A DNA stretch of 64,000 nucleotides from Drosophila miranda (taxonomy: Eukaryota > Arthropoda > Insecta > Diptera > Drosophilidae). A program made the translations under genes and the position numbers. The stretch is from positions 28,145,522 through 28,209,521 of the forward strand of contig NW_022881603.1 of assembly GCF_003369915.1 (NCBI RefSeq), given 5' to 3'. The notes under the pieces are model-generated. The model saw nothing but the letters and a program-made list of their open reading frames with translations. It was not told the origin of the DNA and did no database searches. Of the stretch, positions 57,718 to 64,000 are shown in pieces. Numbering within the stretch: the first letter of the stretch is position 1; each line of letters opens with the position of its first letter.

Positions 57718-58807
57718 TATACCCGATACTCAAAATGAGTATTGGGGTATATTAGATTTGTCGTAAAAGTGGATGTGTGTAACGTCCAAAAGGAATCGTT
57801 TCCGACCCCATAAAGTATATATATTCTTGATCAGCATCAATAGCCGAGTCGATTGAGCCATGTCTGTCTGTCCGTCTGTCCGTCCCCTTCAGCGCCTAGT
57901 GCTCAAAGAGTATAATAGCGAGAGCAACGATGTTGTGGATCCAGACTTCTGTGATATGTCACTGCTACAAGAATATTTCAAAACTTTGCCCCGCCCACTT
58001 CCGCCCCCACAAAGGGCGAAAATCTGTGGCATCCACAATTTTAAAGATACGAGAAAACTAAAAACGCAGAATCGTAGAAGATGACTATATCTTCTAGAGT
58101 GCAAAATCTGATTCAGATCGTATAATTATTATAGCCAGCATCAAGAAAACAATTTCATTTTTACTCGCCCTGTTTCTCTCTAACACACACGTAGCATAGG
58201 CGGCTTTGCTTAGAGTAAAACATTAGCGCCTAGATCTCAGAGACTACAAAAGCTAGAGCAACCAAATTTGGTATCCACACTCCTAATATATCGGACCGAG
58301 ACGAGTTTGTTTCAAAATTTCGCCACACCCCCTTCCGCCCCCGCAAAGGATGAAAATCTGGGGATATTCACAAATCTCAGAGACTATTAAGGCTAGAGTA
58401 ACCAAATTTTGTATTCACACTCCTAATATATCGGACCGAGACGAGTTTGTTTCAAAATTTCGCCCCACCCCCTTCCGCCCCCACAAAGGACGAAAATCTG
58501 TTGCATCCACAATATTGAGTATACGAGAAAACTAAAAACGCAGAATCATAGATAATGATCATATCTATCAGATTGCTGAATCTGGATCAGATCAGATCAT
58601 TTTTATAGCCAAAAGGAACAAATCAATTTGCACTGGCTACGCAGCACCCGACGTCACGCTCAGACTGATTTTCTGTCTCTCTCGCACGCACTCCTTGTCG
58701 TGTCGTTTAATATTAGCGGCGTCTGCCGGAGGAGAGCCATACTGACTTAGTATCGGGTATAACTGTAGAGTTGCGGTGTCCGCAGCAACTCACAACGTTC
58801 CCCCTCG
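57718..58807 (+). mobile_element. DINE-1/Helentron, full length, in gypsy copy 4 gag
   Basis: Clean insertion. The pre-insertion site in copies 1 and 3 (A8 run beside TCATGG, reverse complement CCATGA-T8) brackets it with no duplication beyond a T. This gives the element ends as TATACCCGATACTC and CCCCTCGT, consistent with Helentron insertion at T-rich targets without a target duplication. Confidence 0.9.
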
Positions 58808-58965
58808 TTTTTTTTACTGCTGTACGTAATTGGTGTATGTTGGCATCTTGATCAAAATATACGTTTTGCCTACGCAATATGTCGCTAAGTTCACTTTTGG
58901 TTTTCGCTCTTATGTCTGCATAGTTCATCACAGAGTTTTTTTTTGGGCAAACCCCACACCTGATA

Positions 58966-59164
58966 TGTAAACTTTTAATAGCACGGTTTTATTATATGTT
59001 CTTCTTTCTTGATCGTCGTATTCGAATGAATGTGTGTTGGCATATCGATACTTGTCGAGGACAAGTATCGATATATCGAGTACATTGGTATTTCTTATAA
59101 TACTATCGATAAGTAAATCTTCAACTAATATTCAAATATTATAAACTAATATTCATATCTTACA
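58966..59164 (-). repeat. gypsy copy 4, 5' LTR
   Basis: 199 bp with about five differences from 51638-51836. Palindrome at 59042-59074. The adjacent GGGCAAACCCCACACC (58945-58960, plus strand) matches the leader of copies 1 and 3 and is the likely primer-binding region. Confidence 0.8.
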
Positions 59165-60265
59165 ATAACTAAATTGTTGTAGCAACATGTGTTAAATTAT
59201 GAAACAAAATCAACTAATCTTTAGAAATTCGAAATGTGATTCAAAAGAAACCAGGGGTCGGAAACACCCCTGACTTCCCCGTGAGCTGGCTGGGAACGAT
59301 AGGCCAGGGTGGCAAAGAGGCGGATCATAACAACCTCTTTTAACCTTTAACCAAGCATAACCTTAAGAGCAGAGCAGAGATTGGAACAGATTTGGTCCCC
59401 CTTGATTTTTCAAAGCATTTGCCAGCAAAGAACGCAACACACTACAAAAATGAAAAAAAAAACCATAAAAAACGCTTCAAAAGTAGATGAAATGTTTATT
59501 AAGGGGCATGCGGATCATGCGTTTTTGTAACTAGCTTTTACAATACAATGCAAAATGACAAACCAACAAGAGTGTAAGGAACAGTATTTCGTAATACGAG
59601 AATGTATCTATTGTATGCTTTAAACTGATTTCCAATGGTAGTGACAGTGTTTTAAAGTAAAGTGATCTATTAAAATAACCACAAACACAATATATAAGTT
59701 AATTAAAAGAATCGCTATTAATATATAAATCCTGCAAATATTACTATTACTTATTGTGTAACTAGAGAAATTAAATGAAATATAATTCATGTATATTTTC
59801 ACTTAAGCACGTTTACAAATTACAAATGTTCTACGGATTTACGTTTAAATAATAAAGAAATATTCGTAAAATTAAATCTAGCGAACGCTTTTTTCAAATA
59901 TCGATAGACGTTATCTTCAGCACAATCTTTTTGTAATTTTTTAGCCCCTTTAAGCGATATATCGATAAGTCAGCTGGGAAACCCTATCGTCCCATTGATC
60001 ATCTCTAGACAACTGTGTGTACTTTATTAATTTTATTTTTCTGATATTTTCTCCGAAATTCACATAAACAAGGGTGCTATTACAGTTAAAGTTGAATTTA
60101 GAGCCTATTGTGCTTAATTCCTATTCATTTTATTTTGCCCAGTAAGCCGAAGAACTTTCAAAACATAAACATTCTTATGTAATTGTTCAGGGATAGGTTA
60201 AACTTGCAAATTACACGAAGAATCTAATTGATTTGGTTTAAATTCCAGCAAAGGCACAGCAAACA
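59165..60265 (+). other. unit 4 copy of Ip6k 3' UTR and ND-B12 promoter, rearranged
   Basis: Matches 26560-27747, but sequence after AAAAGAAACC (near 59250) is replaced by about 75 bp containing CCCCGTGAGCTGGCTGGGAA. That resembles the LINE leader at 63680-63695 (CCCCGTGAGGGCGGCTGGAA). A further roughly 150 bp is deleted at 59500. Both TATCGATA motifs remain. Confidence 0.65.
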
Positions 60266-60639
60266 ATGGGTGGACATCACGGAGAACCCTTCAAGGTGCC
60301 ACATCCATCGATCTACAAGGTGGAAAACGTGCCACAGCTGGTGGAAGTGAAAGAAGCTCTGGGTCGCCAGGGATTGAGTGATCCATGGCTGAGCTAATTG
60401 CATTCAATTGCGATGTATTTTCTGTCCTATTTGATATTAATTGCTTGGATTCTTTTAGGAATGAAGCCTGGCGCTACGAGAAGAAGGCCTTCGGCACCCA
60501 CAGATCTCGTCTGAACGCCTTTCTCTTCCGCGGTCTCGGCGTTGGCTTTTGCGCCTTTCTTGCGACCATCGCCGTCGAGTACGGTTTGGGCATTGGCAAG
60601 GGCCAGGGCGGCCATGGGCACGGTCACGACGAAAATTAA
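60266..60639 (+). pseudogene. ND-B12: ND-B12 unit 4, splice donor lost
   Basis: Exon 1 (60266-60393) has an intact ATG, but the donor GTAATT is changed to CTAATT at 60394, so normal splicing is not expected. Exon 2 (60459-60639) keeps the GQGGHGHGHD tail start but ends early (DEN-TAA) after a small deletion. The Tyr at position 9 is Phe here. Confidence 0.85.
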
Positions 60640-60692
60640 ATAAACCTGTGTTACGCTCTGAATTAATTTTATTCGCAAGTTATACTGTCGAT

Positions 60693-62795
60693 ACCAACCA
60701 GCATGCCTATACTAAAGGGAAATCGGTGGAGACCGCACTACATTCGGTAGTAGCTACCATTGAGAAAGCCCTTCACAATAAAGAGTATGCACTGGGAGTA
60801 TTCGTGGACATCTCCGGAGCATTCAACAACGTGGCTCCGGAAGCAATAACAAATTGCTTGGTAGCAACTAATACACACCCAGCAATCAACCTGTGGATAA
60901 GGAACCTCCTAGGTTGCAGACGGGTGCAATCAGAGTGGGGCACCGCTTCCATGGTGAAAGAGGCACACAGAGGCACACCCCAGGGTGGAGTCCTGTCGCC
61001 CCTCCTGTGGAATCTGGTGGTCGACGACCTCATCAAGAGATACGAAAGGAAGGCCCCAATAATAACAGATTATGCGGACGACATAAGCATACTTATTACG
61101 GGTGTTTGCCCATCGACCCTCAGCTCACTAATGCAACGAACACTCAGGGAGATACGCGAGTGGGCGGAAGAAGTAGGACTCAGTATCAACGCGGACAAGA
61201 CGGACCTCATCCTCTTTACCAAGAGGTACAAGGTACCGATATGGACCCCCCGAAGATCAATCAAACTAGGCTAACCCCAAAAACACAAGTCAAATACCTG
61301 GGCACAGTACTGGATAGTAAACTGGCATGGAAACCCAATGTATTGGAAAGGGTGAAGAAGGCCACCATTGCGCTCTATGCATCCAAGAAGATGCTCAGCA
61401 GCACATGGGGCCTATCTCCGGCTCTGATGCATTGGATTTACATCTCGGTGGTGCGACCAACTCTGCTGTATGGAGTCTTAGTGTGGTGGCAAGCTACTGG
61501 AAAGAAAACGTATCATAAGCTTATGGAAAGGACTCAGCGACAGGCTTTGCTCTGTATTACAGGGGCGCTGAGGTCAACCCCAACAAAAGCACTCGAAACC
61601 CTACTTGGAATCGAACCCCTAGACATCCACGCCCGTCTGACTGCAGGAAAGGCAGCACAACGCCTCATCGCTTCAGGAAATATGTCGCGACAAGAATACG
61701 GGCATAGTTCAATTGGAAGGGAAATGAACAGATCAACTGATTACATGACCCCCCAAACATGCCTCGACGTAAAAACAACTGCATCCTTGGGACCTGAAGA
61801 CTGGAAAATCGGAAGAGACCAAACGGAGCACCTCAATATATATACGGACGGCTCCAAGATGGACGGAGGAGTAGGAGCGGGCCTATACTGTACAGACCCT
61901 GAGATAAGGCTGTCATATAAGCTACCGGACCATTGTAGCATATTCCAGGCAGAGGTTTTTGCCATCAGGAAAGCAGCGGAAGTCGCTCTTCTCACTGAAA
62001 GAGCACACGATGCGGTCAACCTATTCGTCGACAGCCAAGCGGCGATAAGATCCATGCAGTCGTCCGCAGTCAGTTCCAGAAATGTCTTGGCGAGCAGGGA
62101 GGCACTAGATACCCTAAGCACGACAAAGTCAGTGCGGATCTACTGGATTCCCAGCCACCAGGGCATCGAAGGGAACGAGACGGCGGACGTACTAGCTAAG
62201 GAAGGCGTCGGGCTGGCGAATACGAGAACCGAGAACGTGCCTGTCTCCCTCAGAACGCTGCACAGCGATCTAGAAAAGCAGGCCGGATCACAAACCGAAT
62301 GTAGGTGGAGGAGTACCACCGCCTGCAGAACCTCGAAAATCATGTGCAAGGAACGCAATGACAAACTCAGCCACTACCTGCTGCACCTACCACGGAAGGA
62401 CTGCAGATTATTAGTGGGAATATTAACGGGCCATTGACTGGCTGCGGCGCATGCAACAAAGCTAGGCATCACAAACAGAGACAGTTGTAGGAAATGTGAC
62501 GAACCTGGGGCAACCGAAACCCTGGAACATCTCATCTGCAACTGTCCTGCTCTCTTAAGGGCAAGGAGGAAGTACCTGGGCGCCCCAGTGCTGGCATCAC
62601 TGGAAGATGCCTCCAAGAGGACGCCACAGCAACTACTGGCCTATGCGAAAAATACCTCGATCCTCGAGGACTTCAAAACCCACTAAACACTGCCGCGACG
62701 GTTCATACCCCCCCCCCCCTATCCGGACAACTAAGGGCCATACTGGCCTATGTGGGGCCCCCTCTGAGGGCCGTCCGGGTCAACCTAACCTAACC
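60693..62795 (+). mobile_element. LOA/bilbo-like LINE, 5'-truncated
   Basis: Flanked by a 12-bp target duplication TATACTGTCGAT (60681-60692 and 62796-62807). Starts inside the RT fingers (TKGKSVETALHSVVATIEKA), with RTP motif HRGTPQGGVLSPLLWN and catalytic YADD. An RNase H domain follows (YTDGSKMDGGVGAGLY, VDSQAAIRSM, WIPSHQGIEGNETADVLAKE) and then a Cys-rich end (CRKCDEPGATETLEHLICNC). A frame shift near 61240 and a stop at 62435-62437 break it. The tail is CTAACCTAACC-type rather than poly(A). RT plus RNase H and this tail point to the I/LOA group. D. miranda TRIM and D. subobscura bilbo are LOA-clade members as I recall. Confidence 0.82.
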
Positions 62796-62834
62796 TATAC
62801 TGTCGATTAACTCCAAACTAAAACAAGCCTCCAA

Positions 62835-63467
62835 TCAATTGATCCTTGGCTTTAATTCCTCGTAGCACGAGCGCAAGAAAATTTGTGTCTTCTTTCCTGG
62901 ATTGAAGTACTCATGGCCCTTTGACCAATCGTATCCAACCGCGTAAGCGTATATTTGGCCATTCGAATTAAATCCGCACTTGGTTATAGACTGATCCATG
63001 GCATCGCTAGACTTGAGCTTAGTACGGGCGTCCTTATCCCAGAAGCTGAATGTGCCATCAGAGCCGACTGTGACCAGAGTGCCATGCACCGGATGGAATG
63101 CTATGTCGTTTACGGCGTAAATGTCCTGGAAGCCAGAGGTGCTTGTGGAGCGATGACACTTGAACGTGAAGTTATCTTTGGGATTAGCCGGATTCACGTA
63201 TTGGATGGCCACGCGACCCTCAATACTGCCCAAAGCGTATCCAGTGGGCTCTTTTTTCTTATCCCTAAAAATCGATATGGAGCGATGCTGATATTTCAAT
63301 GGACTCTCCTGCCGCTTGTACTCGCTAGGAGTGTTCTGCAACGAGTATATGATTAGGCCCCGCGATGCAGTGCCCACAACGGCCATGGGATACTCCACAT
63401 CCGCACAATAGCAGCGTTCAGGTAAGTTAATTGCCATCATTGGGTTGGGCGATCGGGTATCCCAAAA
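62835..63467 (-). pseudogene. Rae1: Rae1 exon 2, unit 4, open but exon 1 not in window
   Basis: 633-bp exon open to ELKPRIN with the Gly codon before YDWSK intact, unlike units 1 and 3. The intron is interrupted at about 63496 by a LINE 5' end, so exon 1 would lie beyond the window if it exists. Called pseudogene provisionally. Confidence 0.7.
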
Positions 63468-63495
63468 CTATTTAACAAAGGAATTAGGTTTTACT

Positions 63496-64000
63496 GGGCC
63501 GTCAGCCATCGAGTGCTACAGGGGGACAACTGTGAACTCGGAACTGAGGCGCAGCCGCTCCGGTTAGTAATACCCGGTGCGGTCTGCGTCTCACACCCCC
63601 CTAGGACACAGAGGGTTGGGAGCGAACCGTCACCCGCCGTAACTGTGCACACCGGTGGAAGTGCGACTATACTCTCCCCGTGAGGGCGGCTGGAAACAGG
63701 TCCGAGGACGGTCATGTCTCTGCTAGGATGCTGGCGAATGGTAGTCGGGCGGAGAGAAGAAAACTCTCAGTGAAATTACCCCAATCCAAGGTGACACTGT
63801 TATATGCCGAGGGATGCATGGCCGGGGGGGTGCCCGGTCGCTAATATGCGGACTCTGGATACCTGCCGACCTCCAGTTTAAATCAGGCTTCCCGGGGCAA
63901 GCGGGCTATGCCTCGGGTGACCATCCCCTTCCCGCCTACTCGTGGGAACTACTATGCCAAATAATAAATATATAAAAACCAACAAAGCCGCAAAGGAGCT
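63496..64000 (+). mobile_element. LINE 5' end (LOA-like leader and ORF1 start)
   Basis: GC-rich leader, unlike the flanking Rae1 intron, that replaces it after TTAGGTTTTACTG. An ATG at 63954 opens PNNKYIKTNKAAKE up to the window edge, a plausible LINE ORF1 start (Lys/Asn-rich). Assignment to the same family as 60693-62795 is likely but unproven, since the two do not overlap. Confidence 0.55.

Larger units (their letters stand above)
51638..59164 (-). mobile_element. Ty3/gypsy copy 4, independent insertion, two DINE-1 inside
   Basis: Same family as copies 1 and 3 but opposite orientation and a different site: the Ip6k 3' UTR copy, after AAAATAC. LTRs are 51638-51836 and 58966-59164 (199 bp each, with about five differences). 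Target duplication is ATAC/ATAA. It lacks the nested jockey fragment and the zinc-knuckle insertion, so it represents a more ancestral gag. It is broken by DINE-1 copies at 54855-55684 and 57718-58807 and by a 1-bp deletion in RT. Confidence 0.92.

Overview
This window is Drosophila nuclear DNA, most likely from the obscura group. It holds intron-bearing fly housekeeping genes with short introns, many DINE-1/Helentron repeats with the obscura-type sequence, a Ty3/gypsy element, LOA-clade and jockey-clade LINEs, hAT and Tc1-like DNA transposons, and DRE (TATCGATA) promoter motifs. The genes I recognise (Rpi, a TEX261 homologue, mahj/DCAF1, Ip6k, ND-B12, Rae1) lie, as I recall, on Muller element C (2R of D. 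melanogaster). Muller C became the neo-sex chromosome of D. miranda. Several of these genes are broken, transposons are dense, and one segment is tandemly amplified, so a neo-Y (or Y-linked Muller C) origin is the most economical explanation. That is an inference; no sequence feature here proves the species or chromosome.

Layout. 1-5.7 kb: a hAT transposon with a perfect 8-bp target duplication, a frame-disrupted secreted coiled-coil gene, intact Rpi, and an intact two-exon TEX261 gene convergent to it. 5.7-8.6 kb: the 5' part of mahj, with an in-frame stop and then truncated by a pair of oppositely oriented DINE-1 copies. 8.6-13.8 kb: no recognised gene, but a roughly 1.2-kb foldback-like inverted repeat and a short non-autonomous hAT. 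13.8-27.4 kb: the Ip6k locus, with a candidate 5' exon, a long intron carrying DINE-1 and Tc1-like insertions, seven coding exons that splice cleanly to 969 aa, and an antisense GRAMD1/Aster-type pseudogene in the first coding intron.

27.4-64 kb: the segment Ip6k 3' end - ND-B12 - Rae1 - flank - DINE-1 occurs four times in the same orientation. Unit 1 is continuous with the real Ip6k gene. Units 2-4 begin at the same breakpoint inside the last Ip6k exon. Units 1 and 3 share a gypsy insertion in the Rae1 intron, a nested jockey fragment, the same Rae1 nonsense codon and the same ND-B12 frameshift, so they descend from one copy. Units 2 and 4 lack these. Unit 2 has the only complete Rae1 (347 aa), but its ND-B12 has lost the start codon. 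Unit 4 carries an independent gypsy insertion on the opposite strand, a lost ND-B12 splice donor, and two LOA-clade LINE insertions. No single unit keeps all genes intact.

How the genes relate: Ip6k (inositol pyrophosphate synthesis), ND-B12 (complex I accessory subunit) and Rae1 (nuclear pore/mRNA export, mitosis and male meiosis) are neighbours rather than a pathway. ND-B12 (+) and Rae1 (-) are convergent, with stop codons under 100 bp apart. ND-B12 has a DRE-rich promoter that is copied in every unit.
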